From Blastobasis lacticolella (lineage: Eukaryota; Arthropoda; Insecta; Lepidoptera; Blastobasidae), in contig LR990049.1 in the NCBI GenBank assembly GCA_905147135.1, forward strand, positions 3,365,428-3,429,427: a stretch of 64,000 bases of DNA, given 5' to 3'. The stretch's first letter is position 1. Each line of letters begins with the position of its first letter. A program made the position numbers and the translations under genes. The notes under the pieces are model-generated. The model worked only from the letters and a program-made list of their open reading frames with translations, ran no database searches and had not been told where the DNA came from. Shown one piece after another: positions 33,010 through 44,533 of the stretch.

Positions 33010-33540
33010 GCAACAATGTCTGCATTACTGCATGTTCCGGTTATGATGGATGAAAGCTCAATTAGGTCAAAAGCGCAAAAAGCTTAGACCTTACAGTGCC
33101 AACACACCTGCGGTTCTGTATTTTTGTTATATGAAACATGGAACCTAAATGCATGTGTATAAGTAGATTATGGGCGACAGTTGCCGCTTACCATCAGAGG
33201 GGCCCTATCTGTTCGTATAACATTATGTAGGTCAAAGTTAAAAAAACATCTAGCTAGACTGGAACTTAGCTGGTTTTGTAATTTATTGTAGGCAATCAAT
33301 AAAAACCACACGATAAATAATAAAATAACAAAAAGTTTTATTTTTTAGTATTTTTAGTCGTCGCCCAATAAACGGCATTCTATTCAGCTGTGTAATTTTA
33401 TTTATTCAAAAATACTTTACACCAATTTTTAAATCAATGTTAATAAATTTTTGAATAAAAACCTCATCACAACTTGCCGCAGCTATAAATCACATCATCT
33501 GCACTTCTCACTTTTTGCACCAGCACTGCACATCACCATA
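33010..33540. other. Unannotated stretch
   Basis: AT-rich, may contain the 5' end of the LINE ORF1 that follows. Confidence 0.3.
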
Positions 33541-33542
33541 AT

Positions 33543-34352
33543 ATGGAATCATCCTCTCAGCTCTCCACAAACGACAACTTCGCAGAGTTATTCGCTAGAA
33601 TGAGCAGTTTTGAGGCGAGGCTTGAAAGAGCAACCACCTCGTCACTATCCGGATCACCATTGCCACCAACAGATCTACCCACACTGGTCAAGGCCTTTGG
33701 TGAGCTCAGACATTTTGTCTGGCAGTTAGCGAAGAAGATGGACAAAATGGACACCCAAGTGGAGCAGTTGTCGCAGTTGTGACATGAAGCTTTCCTGCGT
33801 AGAAAGACCTTTATCTTTCATGGAGTTCCTGAAAAAAAGGATGAGAAGGTTAGTGAGCTCGTGGTGAAAGTGATCACAGACAAAATGCAGGTGTCTGACA
33901 TTGTCTGTGCTGATCAACAGTTCTGCCACCGACTAGGGACTTCAACCAGTAAGGCTCGTCCAATCCTTGTGCGTTTCCGCGATCTGGAACACTGACGCTT
34001 GGCCTGGGACTCTAAAACGTCCCTCAAGGATACAGGTATTGTGGTGTCTGAGTTCAGGCATGATTTATTCATAGCAGCCCGTAAACACTTCGGCATTCCA
34101 AACTGTTGGTCTGTGGATTGGAAAATAGCCATCATACTTCCCAATAAGACACGCATCAAAACTGAGACCATGAATCAGCTGCAACCACTGATGAGTCGGT
34201 TCCTGATTGCAAAGGACCATGCACCGAACACGACAGCGACCATCAATCCACCCACAGCAGCAGGAGTTGATAAAGCGCCGGCACCAAAACCTAAGGCCGC
34301 CGTGTCGAAGCCTCCGGCTGCTCCCATTTCTAAAAGATCGAAAAGGGAATAG
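33543..34352 (+). pseudogene. LINE ORF1 with two in-frame stops
   Basis: One frame of 270 codons is broken only by TGA at 33780-33782 and 33993-33995. It reads NFAELFARMSSFEARLERA (coiled coil), then KTFIFHGVPEKKDEKVSELV, RPILVRFRDLEH and SKTSLKDTGIVVSEF (RRM-like domain). It ends with a Pro/Ala/Lys-rich tail and SKRSKRE. It is related to the ORF1 at the window start. ORF2 is not present downstream; an unclassified repeat follows. Confidence 0.75.
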
Positions 34353-34384
34353 TCCCTTCCCTTAGCTTCAAATATGGCCCGGAT

Positions 34385-34960
34385 AGTTCACTTCCGAAAA
34401 CCAGCACCATGTTTTAGTATGTTGTTACGTATGTTATTCTAAATAACAAACAGCCGGGAGACAATCTCTAGTGCTTGGTTCTCCAGCTGTGACATCATCA
34501 ACATGGCCGCCGCCACGTTTTGAAATTAGCATTTAAAAACGAGTATATTGTACTTGGAATTATGTGTGGGTTATCAAACTACGCAGAGTAAAGAGTACTA
34601 CAACATTATCTTAACACACAACAGTGTAAATATGATGGTTTCAGAGATATTCAAGATTATATTAAAATTTTCCAAAAAATAAAATTAAATAACCGTTTTT
34701 ATTTTTTAACAACTTAGCCGATAACTTTACAGCAAAATAATGGACGATAAAAATAAAGGTACATTATTAAGCTATACAAAACTATTTTTATAATCCCAAT
34801 CAGTTAATAAAAAAGCGAGATATTGTAATTTTTCCCTAGCAAATGGCACCATTTGAAGCGCCATACGATTGTTTTAATTTGCGTAAATTGCTTGAATTAA
34901 TGGCTTTAAATAAAAAAACAATGAGTTTAGGTAATTTGTATGTAAAATAAACGTATTAAC
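34385..34960 (+). repeat. Unclassified repeat family, copy 2
   Basis: TTTTAGTATGTTGTTA, then CAGCCGGGAGACAATCTCTA and TTCTCCAGCTGTGACATCA. The AT-rich body ends GGTAATTTGTATGTAAAATA. Directly followed head-to-tail by copy 3. Confidence 0.7.
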
Positions 34961-35335
34961 AGCCGGGAGACAATCTCTAAAGTGCTTGGTTCTCCAGCTG
35001 TGAAATCGACAGGATGGCCGCCGCCGCGTTTTGAAATTTGCCTTTAAAACAGACTGTACTGCATTTAGAAGTAGGTATGTGTGTGGCATCAAATGAAGCA
35101 GAATAAAATGTGCTACAATATTGTCCATACTTTTAATTATGTGAAAATTATAGTTTGAGATATTCTTGTTAATTAAAAAAATTGCAAAAATAAATCCGTT
35201 TGTAATTTTTAACATCTTTACAGGGACTTTTAGAACAAAATAATGTAGTAATATCATAGACACATTATTAGGCCATACATAACAATTTTTATAATTGCAA
35301 TCAGATAATAAACATGTGAGATATTTCAATTTGTC
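34961..35335 (+). repeat. Unclassified repeat family, copy 3 (truncated)
   Basis: Starts ACAGCCGGGAGACAATCTCT and follows copy 2 with more divergence. The end of the family is missing. Confidence 0.65.
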
Positions 35336-35524
35336 TTCGTCACCAATTTGAATTCATAATAAATACTTACCGAGAATAGTAGCGTCTTAGCGTGTAAGTC
35401 ATATTGATTTAGGTAATGGTAACATTGGATATTGTTATTCGATTGCTAGGTTATTTACCTATTTTTTTCGACTATAATAATAAGTGGATAACTTTCTAGC
35501 AAAGATAAATATAAATATAAATAA

Positions 35525-35718
35525 ATATTTGTGGACAAATTCACAATGATATACTACTTAAATATATATTTTTTAAATACATACTTATTATACATAGAAC
35601 ACCCAGACCTGTAACAGAAATTGAAATTCATTATTTCAATTTCTGCCCGGCCGAGAATCGAACCCGGACCTCTTGCGTGGCATACGGCATGTTGACCATT
35701 GAACCACTCAGGTCGTCA
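35525..35718 (-). mobile_element. SINE family B, internal deletion
   Basis: Head and B box present (plus strand GGCCGAGAATCGAACCCGG), and the GCGCCATCTAGCCCC block is missing between CACA and ATGATATACTACTT. Confidence 0.75.
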
Positions 35719-35739
35719 AATATGTAGGTATTACCTATC

Positions 35740-36840
35740 AGGCTTAACTTATAGAAAGCAATTAACAAGGGAGCTTTATGCTAGTATGCTGGTGGACAGC
35801 TGGGCGCAGTCAGTCCCAGCCGCAGCGTACCCGCTTAGGTACCTAAATTTGTGCGCAGCGGAGCAAACTCCAAATCTGCACGTCTTCCCGACAACGAAGC
35901 CAGTATACCTTTCTCGTACTTTGGTCAGTGTTCTTTTTACCCCTAGATGTCCACCTGCTACACCATCATGTATCTCCTGGAGAACGTCTTGCACCTTTAC
36001 CGGTGGAACAACTAGCTAAAGTTGGTACTGGTGGTAAAGTATACCGTTCTGAAGGATACAGCTGTCCCATTGAGCCTACACTTTATTGATAGCGCTTGTA
36101 GGTGCCACTTCAGCCCATCTTGATTTCTCCGCACCAAGTTCCTTCCATGCGGTGATTAGCCAATTATCTTCATTATCTTCTTGAAATTCCGTCAGAGCTT
36201 CATTCTCCCTGGGTCGTGAAGGGCATGCCCTACAAGTGCATGCCCTTCTGGAAATTCCTTCAATTCCTGTTTAACACAGTGCTTACATGCCTCCGAGCAA
36301 GGCCTCCTTGATAGAGAGACCTTCCCGCAGCGGTGTTCTGTGACATAGTCAAACTCCTGCAGTTGCTCGATCCATCGGGCAACCTGTTCTTCTGAGTTTT
36401 TAAATTGGAACATCTACTACAAGACAGCGTGAACATTAAGGAGTACGAACTGCCTGCCGACAGGATATTTGTTAAAATGTTGTTGTGTCTTTACCACAGC
36501 CAAGAGTTCTCTTCTGGTTACACAGTGGTGCCTCTTTGGTCTTGACAATGACTTCTGAGTTGCCCTGTTTCTATGATAACACTCGTCCAATCGCCGTGTT
36601 GCTTGCATCTGTCTTGACGATAAACTGACTGCTGGGTTGTGGGTACATCTTAATATAGAAGATTCGCAAAGGCATTTTATCACTCTCTTAAGGGAATTCT
36701 TGCAGAGCTCATCCCAGAATGGTTGGTTGTCTTTAGTCAGACGATGTAGTGGCTTTGCAAGAGAATCCTGTAACAAACCGCCAGTAGTATGAGCACAACC
36801 CTAGGAATGCCCGAACTTACATTTAGTCCTTCGGAGTACG
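35740..36840 (-). pseudogene. Gypsy-type LTR retrotransposon pol remnant
   Basis: In minus-strand order come RT-thumb sequence (LAKPLHRLTKDNQPFW), RNase H (VTRRELLAVVKTQQHFNKY), LQEFDYVTEHRCGK with LSRRPCSEACKHC, and an integrase-type zinc-binding block (VLQEIHDGVAGGHLGVKRTL). This is the domain order of Gypsy pol. The blocks lie in different frames with gaps and stops; no LTRs are visible. An old, dead internal fragment. Confidence 0.75.
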
Positions 36841-37065
36841 CTATTTCTGTAGTACTTTTTCGGGGTCTGTTTGGTCACTGGTGACGATATGACCGAGGTA
36901 GTTATAGGTCGACAACTTAACTAGTATATCGCCTGCGGAAAGTGAGGTAGGTGGGAGGGTGATTTTTCGGGGATGAACGCGGGGGTTTGGGCCGCGGAGC
37001 AGTGTGCATTTTATTCCGCGAAACGTCACTCGGTGACGTTCCTCGGATAAAGAATGCACACGAGA
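36841..37065 (-). pseudogene. LINE reverse transcriptase fragment
   Basis: Reading ends STYNYLGHIVTSDQTD then PEKVLQK, the stretch just after the RT palm in RTE-like and related LINEs. Isolated piece next to the Gypsy remnant. Confidence 0.45.
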
Positions 37066-37104
37066 TTATACCCGAACTTGTTCCAAGATATTATATTCGA
37101 GACG

Positions 37105-37385
37105 AGAAACCTCATCATCATCATCACAGCCCATAACAGTCCACTACAGGACTTTGGGCCTCTCCCGCAAAAGGGGAGGTTATTGCCATAATCTCCACGC
37201 TTGGCAGGCGGGTTGGAGATCGCAGTGTTGCAAACATAACAATGAAAAACGCTGCTGCCCATTTTCCAGTTTATGGAGACTAGATATTTTGCCTCTAAAC
37301 GTTAGTCGCCTTGTACGACACGACACCCACGAGTGTAAGGGGTTGGTGCTATTCTACTCTACCGGTCACCACACGGCTAAACGAC
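37105..37385 (-). repeat. Interspersed repeat with ATC-rich end
   Basis: Reverse complement of the repeat at 32030-32262. Begins CATCATCATCATCACAGCCC and ends ACCGGTCACCACACGG on the plus strand. Confidence 0.65.
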
Positions 37386-37539
37386 GAGAAACCTAATGTT
37401 TGCAAATTGTAAAACTAAAGATCGATTTTTAATTGTAAAAAAAGTAAAGATTTTTTTAAAGAAATAAGCAGTGCCTGTTGTGTCATAATGTATGTATGTC
37501 TGTAACATAAAGTTACTTAGCCGATTTTTTTATTGAATT

Positions 37540-37700
37540 GTGATATTTCACTGCTGGGCATAGGCCAGAGATTTTCACAAAGGCTGGTTCTGTGCCGTCC
37601 GCATCCAGCCGGTATCCGCAACCTTTCATCCAGATACCGGCGACCAGGTCGTCGGTCCATCTTGCCAGAAAGAAGCGTTCTCATTGAATAATTTAGGAAA
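37540..37700 (-). pseudogene. LINE 3' coding end
   Basis: The minus strand reads RWTDDLVAGIWMK-like and GCGYRLDADGTEPAF-like blocks with frame changes, followed by the CTGCTGGGCATAGGCC end seen in lepidopteran repeats. Confidence 0.35.
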
Positions 37701-37908
37701 CCTACACCTTTCGGGTGGGCGGACGTGTGGGTGTGCTTGAACATGAAAGGGATCTTGTGTCTAGCAAATTTTATAAACTATTTTTAGCGAACATTTTCGA
37801 GCCCCCATCTCAGGATTTATCTTCGGCAAATTAACCTCGTGTGCGTTGTTCTGAGCGTTCGTAACAAATTAGTCATCCGCGCTGTGCGGAGTCCGCGAGC
37901 GCACTGAG

Positions 37909-38349
37909 CAGTGTTACCAGTAATAATTTCCCAAAAAGTACGTCCTGGCTCCTGAAATAGTACGAAATGGCTAAAAAGGTACGGTTTGTCGTTTCTTCAA
38001 TTTTGTCAGCGTTTGCTGAGGGGGTGAACAAGACGACATACGTTCATAACAAGACATCGTTACGGTTGAAATCAAACGGTCGTATTTTAGCCAATAAAAA
38101 CCTTACTTGGCTGTGGTGCTGGTGAGCAAAAATACGTCAAAGTTGGTCAAAATCAATCCTTCCTTTCATTATTTACGGTATTTTACGGGCAGGAAAAGCA
38201 AAGTGACCGCCTCACAGCAAAATCAGGCATTTCGGGATTTAACGGCAAAAGGTAAGAAATAGTACGACGAGGTGCAGGGTACGCCAAAGGTACGACACAC
38301 GGTGAAATAGTACGTAAATCGTACCAAAAGTTACGACCTGGCAACGCTG
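37909..38349. mobile_element. hAT-type MITE with perfect 8-bp target duplication
   Basis: 441 bp bounded by GCACTGAG at 37901-37908 and again at 38350-38357. Ends CAGTGTTACCAG and CAGCGTTGCCAG (reverse complement) form 12-bp imperfect TIRs. An 8-bp duplication with CAG-type TIRs identifies the hAT superfamily. GTACGAAAT-type motifs repeat inside. No coding sequence. Confidence 0.9.
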
Positions 38350-38359
38350 GCACTGAGTA

Positions 38360-38860
38360 ACGTCGCATGTGCTCCCTGCCCCGCGCCCCCGCGCTGAGCC
38401 CCGAAACGTCGCATTGCGTCACCCACTCTGAACCCCCCGAACCGCGCAGGTGATACACCAGTTAAGTTGTCGACCTATACTCAGTTGAGTTTGTTCCTAA
38501 ATAGATGGCATTTCTTTTCACTAAAGACAAAAATAATCCTACCCTTCTTTCTACTATGGGTATCAATAGTTTCTGTTAGACTACTTTTCTGAATTATCCA
38601 CGATAATTACTCTTAAAATCTGCATGTGGAGCCTCTAATCAGCTGAGGATTTTACCAAATAATCATTATGGATATAACTCATCAGCAAATACTCTATACT
38701 AATATATCAATGTTCATCAGATAGAAATGAACTGTTAATATCATATCATTTCTCAGTCACGTACGCAGCACTCGTAGATTTTCCACCACCATCCCATGTT
38801 GAAACAATTACACAGAAATCATCATCTTGGCGTTCCTCTTCCTCATCCTCTTGATCTCGA
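38360..38860. other. Unannotated stretch
   Basis: Nothing recognised. Confidence 0.3.
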
Positions 38861-38864
38861 GAAA

Positions 38865-39980
38865 GAGGGCCCGAGGTCCGCCTTGACCATGATCCAGGAT
38901 TTATCGATCAGGTAATTACAGTTAAGCGACTACCATCTGACCTCCATGATCTTGGTACCAGGGGAACCTGACCAGATTGGATCATGGTTACAGATTCAGT
39001 AGCCTGAATTTGCAGGTTTCATCACGATTTATTTATTTATTTAAAACAACTTTACAGTATTACAGTAATAACCAATTCACTGAAAGCTAAAGATATATCA
39101 GTATCTATTACAAAAAATTATCATTCATTAATCCTCTTGCAGTACTTCAGGCATTCCTTGCACACATCCATTAATCGCCAGTCAAATAAGTCACACTCGA
39201 GTCAGTGCCGATACCAGGAGCGCGTTGAGCATACCCAAGGCTCGAATAATTGGTGAATTGGCGTGCGAAACGGTTCGGACCGCGGGAGTAGCGAGTAGAC
39301 TAGGCTGGCGTGGTCTGAGTTGAACCCTGGGAACCGGAGGTACAAATAGACGTACCGCTCGAGACACCAGGTCAAGACAGTCTGACTCACCACGCAAAAT
39401 ACGACAAACCTTTACCAAAAGGTAGTAATTACGCCTTACCTCTAGAGAATTAAAGCCTAGGAAGCCCTGTAGAAATTTAGTCAGGTACAAAAAAGGCCAT
39501 AATTTTTTTGTAGTGAAAACGAAGGAATGCCTTTTGAATCTTCTCCAGAAGCAAGGCATTGGTAAGGGTTCCACACTATCGAGGACGATTCCAGCTTTGA
39601 TTTTACCAAGGCAGTATAAACCAGCTTGATTGCTGCGGGATCGCGAAATTCTCTGGCATTCCTAATTACAAAACCTAACCTTTTGTAACACCCCACCGCA
39701 AGGTCCCTAATATGTCCGTGGAAATCCAAGGCTGAGTCGAATGTGACGCCCAAATCCTTGACCGTCGTGACGCGCCTAATTACTTCATGGCCAAGCTTGT
39801 ATTGAGCAATTATTGGGTTGTGGGTACGATGCTTTTCCCTCACCGTAATAGCATCGGTTAGAATTCAACTAATGTACATAACTCAGAAAAGAGTCATTGG
39901 TACGTGGCCGCAGCGGGATTCGAACCCGGTACCTCTCGCTTACGAGTTGGATATTCAACCGCCCGGCTACCGACGCTCTC
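38865..39980 (-). mobile_element. SINE family A split by a LINE
   Basis: The SINE body (38865-39028) and its head (39826-39980, with B box GGATTCGAACCCGG on the plus strand) are parted by a LINE. ACGAT occurs on both sides of the LINE (39024-39028 and 39826-39830). Without the LINE the SINE reads continuously through ATCACGATG-TTTTCCCTCACC. Confidence 0.85.
39029..39825 (-). pseudogene. Jockey-type LINE, 5'-truncated and frameshifted, nested in a SINE
   Basis: Same family as 24000-26180. Only the region after the RT catalytic box remains: NPIIAQYKLGHEVIRRVTTV, KDLGVTFDSALDFHGHIRDL, then a deletion and frameshift near the NPYQC block, then KFLQGFLGFNSLEVRRNYYL. (TAAA)n tail at 39029-39043. 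Confidence 0.85.
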
Positions 39981-40124
39981 GACTGTAACACATAATAGAT
40001 AGATAAAATTTTTATTTTGGTATTATCAACGAACTACGCAGAAAAACTTACTGTTGAACTAAAGATTTTGCATTACACTGTACTCTTCTACACACTACAC
40101 TGTAATCTTGGGTACCTTATCTTA

Positions 40125-40175
40125 ATGTATATTAATAAAAACAAAATTCCCCGCGTCGACACGCAGTCTTCGGAT
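40125..40175 (+). promoter_or_regulatory. Gene B core promoter
   Basis: GTATATTAATAAAAAC at 40128-40143 takes the place of the gene A TATA box, and CGCAGTCTTCGG puts the initiator A at about 40165, 11 nt before the start codon. CAAAATTCCCCG and CACGCAGTCTTC are conserved between the two promoters. Confidence 0.6.
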
Positions 40176-43100
40176 ATGACTCGTCTGAAGCAGGTTGTGC
40201 TTCTGTTGGTGTATTTTAAATACATTGAAGCCTCTTTGGGTAAGTTTTTTTTTGTTCTACGTCAAGTCATGAAATGGTTTTTATTCGTGGGGGACTTATA
40301 CATGGATTGAGTGAAAAAACAGTGCTATGTGAAAGTATGTTGACGATAGAGTCAGATGAGTAATACTATTCGAAAAGTTAGAGTTCGAAGTGGTAAAATT
40401 AAGAGAAAACGTCTGATTTGATCTGATTGTTCATTGTAACGCGAAAGTAAGTCCATAACGTTATTTACACTTTTACGGAAAACGACATGGGGAGGACATA
40501 AGCTGAAAATTTTAAAACAGGTGCAGTATTCTGCAGAGAAATCTAGCATACTTGTAGTGCTAGTAAGAGAACCAAGCTGCAAGCTGCAATCTGCAGGCGC
40601 TTGTACAGTTAGCATCAAAAGTAGTTAAGCGAAATAACAGATCAGAATTATCTGAACAATTAAAATAATTTAGACCTTGTATTCATAACTTTAAAGTCCG
40701 TTTCGGTACGAGACTGTTCACGATAAATGTTATTTTAATTAGAACGGTATTTGTCTGGTATCAAACTGGATTTCACGTAGAGAAAACCATGTTAATGGAA
40801 CGTCGGTAGTCAAGTGGTTAAGGTATTCAACTCGTAAGCGAAAGGTACCGTATTCGAACCCCACTGCGGCCATGTACCAATAACTCTTTTCAAAGTAATG
40901 CACATTAGTTGAATATGGTCTTACAGTGTTAAAAATTATATAAAACCTTGAATGTTGTACTGACTGCCGGTTGTGTGTGTAGGTCAGATGGCAGTCGCTC
41001 AAGTGTAATTACCTGATCTGACAATTCGGGCGATAGTAGAACCGGGATATAATCGCCAAAAGGTTTTTTTTTCACATAGGGAAGAAAGCATACAAATCGA
41101 TCCATCCATTCGGGGGCTACGAAGCCACAGACAGACACACAGACCGACAGATCGACAGATACACATGCTAAACTTAAACCATTATCTTCGAGGCTTAAAA
41201 ATACTATAGACTAACTCGCATCGACAAGATTTGGATCGTATCAATCAAGGTGATGTACCGTATTTAGGTACGTAGGAGCTTCTTTGGTTAAAAAGTGAAG
41301 GGGTGCGATTTGTAACCTAAGGTACTGGGTTCGAACTGACAACCGAGTTTGTAGCAATGACTCTTTTCTGAGTTATGTACATTAGATGAACACTAACCGA
41401 TGCTCTTACGGTGAGGGAAAACTTACACATTCAGACGTCCGAATCTAACCATGATCTAAGCGGGAGAATACAGCCGGGATATTAACGCCAAGATGAAATT
41501 AAAGTGCACCCAATAAGCGATGGATTGACATCGCTGAGTCGGATGCGAGAGCCAACGGCTTACGACGCGAGGATGCCGAAGACCGGGCGAAGTGGAGAAG
41601 AATGGGTAGGAAAGCGGACCCTGGCAGAGGCCGGGATAAGCGCTAGGACGATGATGATGATGAAATGAAAGTGCACCGTCGGTACAACTTTGTAAGTTGT
41701 TTAACCTTTGACGGTAATGAATTGAAGTGGTAAGATGTAAAAAAAATCAAATTTATGAAGAATATCACAAGGATATAAATATAACTACTAATACTATTCC
41801 TCGAGTAGGTAGTTCGATTCTTCATAACAAAGTACTTATGTTCGTAAATAATAATCGTCACATACCTTACTGTTTTCAGGTATATTCAGTGCACGAGACC
41901 ATGAAGCTGACGCAACAACACCCAGTACAAATCATAGTTATGCATCCGCTACTAGGAGTAACTACCAAAACACGAAAGTAAATTATAGTCAAGGTAACCA
42001 TGTTGTCATACGTAGAACCCCATATATCTTTGGCAGACCCTCCGACGACGCTTCAATTGACTACAATAACAATGGAATCAACTCTAGGACTGTAACAGAA
42101 AACACATACCCTGAAAGTGGTTATAATGACCACACATATCCTACCACAGTAAGATCATATACGACTACTAGAGATTATAATAGATATAAAAACTATGGTC
42201 GCCCTAATTCCACCACTGAAGACGCACGCCCTATTAATACTCCTAAAACATACAATGGCGGTTACAATAACTACGGACACCCCACTACCGAAAGATCATA
42301 CACGACTACAAGATATTATAATAGAGCTAGAAATGATGGTCGCCCTAATCCCATCACTGAAATAGCACGCCCTAGTAATACTTCTAAAACATACAACGAC
42401 GGATACAATAACTACGGATACCCCACTACCGAAAGATCATACACGACTACAAGATATTATAATGGATATAGAAATGATGGTCGCCCTAATCCCACCACTG
42501 AAGAAGCACGCACTAGTACTACTCCTACAACATACAACGGCGGTTACAATAACTACGGATACCCCACTACCGAAAGATCATACACGACTACAAGGGATTA
42601 TAATAGATATAGAAATGATGGTCGCCCTAATCCCATCACTGAAATAGCACGCCCTAGTAATACTCCTAAAACATACAACGGCGGATACAATAACTACGGA
42701 TACCCCACTACCGAAAGATCATACACGACTACAAGATATTATAATAGATATAGAAATGATGGTCGCCCTAATCCCACCACTAATGAAACACGCACTAATA
42801 GTACTCCTAAAACATACAACGGCGGTTACAATAACTACGGATACCCCACTACCGAAAGATCATACACGACTACAAGAGATTATAATAGATTTAGAAATTA
42901 TGGTCGCCCTAATCCCACTACCAATGAAGCACGCACTAATAGTACTCCTAAAACATACAACGGCGGTTACAATAACTACGGATACCCCACTACCGAAAGA
43001 TCATACACGACTACAAGGGATTATAATAGATATAGAAATTATGGTCACCCTAATCCCACCACTGAAGAAGCACGCACTAGTACTACTCCTACAACATACA

Positions 43101-44533
43101 ACGGCGGTTACAATAACTACGGATACCCCACTACCGAAAGATCATACACGACTACAAGGGATTATAATAGATATAGAAATTATGGTCGCCCTAATCCCAT
43201 CACTGAAATAGCACGCCCTAGTAATACTCCTAAAACATACAACGGCGGATACAATAACTACGGATACCCCACTACCGAAAGATCATACACGACTACAAAA
43301 GATTATAATATGTATGGAAATTATGGTCACCCTAATCCCACCACTGAAGAAGCACGCTGGATTAATAATAGACGTAGCTGGAGCACAGACGATAAAACAA
43401 ATTGGGGTGTGGATGTAGATAAAAACTATAACAATAACTGGAGTCAAGGCAGTAATCAAAATTGGAATAACAATAGAAATGGATATTCCCCTAGAAGCAG
43501 ATACTTTAATGGACATCGTTACCGGAACAGAAATAATAATTGGCATCAAAAGAATTTTCATAATAGAAATTGGAATAACAATGCAAATAAGTGGGATTCC
43601 AATAATGGTAACTCAAAATACGATAAGGATCGTGGAATAGATACAGGTGTTTATCATAACGATAACTCCTGGGGCACAAATGGTAATAGAGATAGAAATT
43701 ATGATAATCCAACCGGAACTACTAAAAACCAACCGGGAGACTATGATAGAAATAGGGGTTTCAGTCACGGAACTAATCGAGACGGTAATAAAAACTGGGC
43801 AAACAATTTTAGCCATAGAGATAGGAGCGGGGGTAATGATAACCGTGAGATGCAAAACAGGCAGAATACCGATGACAATAATAATAAAAAAGAGTTTGAG
43901 ATAGAAAGCAATAACAAAAATTTCAACAGGGATTCAAGCGGCCGTCAGGAATGGGGCAAAACTAGAAAATATCATGGAAATAATTGGAATGGACGTCTAA
44001 ACTATAATCATTGGAATAGGAATCGTTCCTGGAATAGAAATTCAAATTGGGATGAGCGAAAATACGCTAATAAAAGCGATAATTGGGACCAAAACAAAGA
44101 CAACAACCAAAACGGAAATAATAACAACTGGGATAATGGAGGCGGCAATAATTATGATCGAAACACACATCGCTGGGAAAAACACGATAACGATAAACGA
44201 AATCAGGGTACAGGTTACGATAACAACAACCATTTCAATAAGGACTCAAGCAACAACTATCGTCGGAAATGGGGCAAAACTAGAGAAAATCATGGAAATA
44301 ATTGGAATGGACGTCGAAACTATAATCATTGGAATAGGAATCGTTCCTGGAATAGAAACTCAAATTGGGATGGGCGAAATAACGCTAATAAAGACGATGA
44401 TTGGAACCAAAACAAAGACAACAACCACAACGAAAATAATAACAACTGGGACAATGGAGGCGGCAATAATTATGATCGAAACATACAACGAAATATTCAG
44501 ACAGAAGATAGTACGACTTTAATTATATTATAA
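40176..44533 (+). CDS. Gene B: secreted protein with nine 47-aa repeats and an Asn-rich domain (2 exons, 905 aa)
   Basis: Exons are 40176-40239 and 41880-44533, phase 1, with GTAAGT and TGTTTTCAG sites. They sum to 2718 nt ending at TAA. Exon 1 is a signal peptide (MTRLKQVVLLLVYFKYIEA). Exon 2 starts like gene A (SYASAT, NYQN, KVNYSQG), then has tandem repeats from 42139 to about 43375 with the core YNNYGYPTTERSYTTTRDYN. After these comes an Asn/Trp/Arg/Asp-rich region with a roughly 110-residue unit present twice (NHWNRNRSWNRNSNWDGRNN). No Met codon lies in the repeat part, so a simple ORF scan sees only the last 407 codons from 43310. The third exon of gene A is absent. Function unknown; an extracellular structural role is inferred. 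Confidence 0.75.
40440..40690 (+). repeat. Intron 1 block shared with gene A
   Basis: Counterpart of 4840-5120. It shows that introns were duplicated with the gene. Confidence 0.65.
40800..41062 (+). mobile_element. SINE family A in gene B intron 1
   Basis: Head GTCGGTAGTCAAGTGGTTAA with B box region GTATTCGAACCCC, TGCGGCCATGTACC, then a body with deletions ending ATAATCGCCAAAAGG. Confidence 0.75.
41283..41498 (+). mobile_element. SINE family A, second copy in gene B intron 1
   Basis: Degraded head with GGGTTCGAACTGAC, then CTAACCGATGCTCTTACGGT and a shortened body ending ATATTAACGCCAAGATG. Confidence 0.65.
41508..41646 (+). pseudogene. LINE ORF2 C-terminal tail
   Basis: Reads PNKRWIDIAESDARANGL, then DAEDRAKWRRMG and a stop, followed by ATGATGATGATG. 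This is the last part of a LINE ORF2 and its 3' simple repeat, lying in gene B intron 1. Confidence 0.7.
42139..43375 (+). repeat. Coding tandem repeat, 141-bp unit, about 8.8 copies
   Basis: Units start at 42139, 42280, 42421, 42562, 42703, 42844, 42985, 43126 and 43267, each exactly 141 bp apart. Variation is mostly at a few sites and alternating higher-order patterns (TEEARTSTTPT versus TEIARPSNTPK) are visible. All copies stay in frame. Confidence 0.95.

Noticed and set aside
35699..36019. Plus-strand 106-aa frame
   Set aside because: Antisense shadow of the Gypsy integrase remnant.
42139..43375. CRISPR-like regular array
   Set aside because: Units are contiguous 141-bp coding repeats without spacers, in a eukaryotic context.
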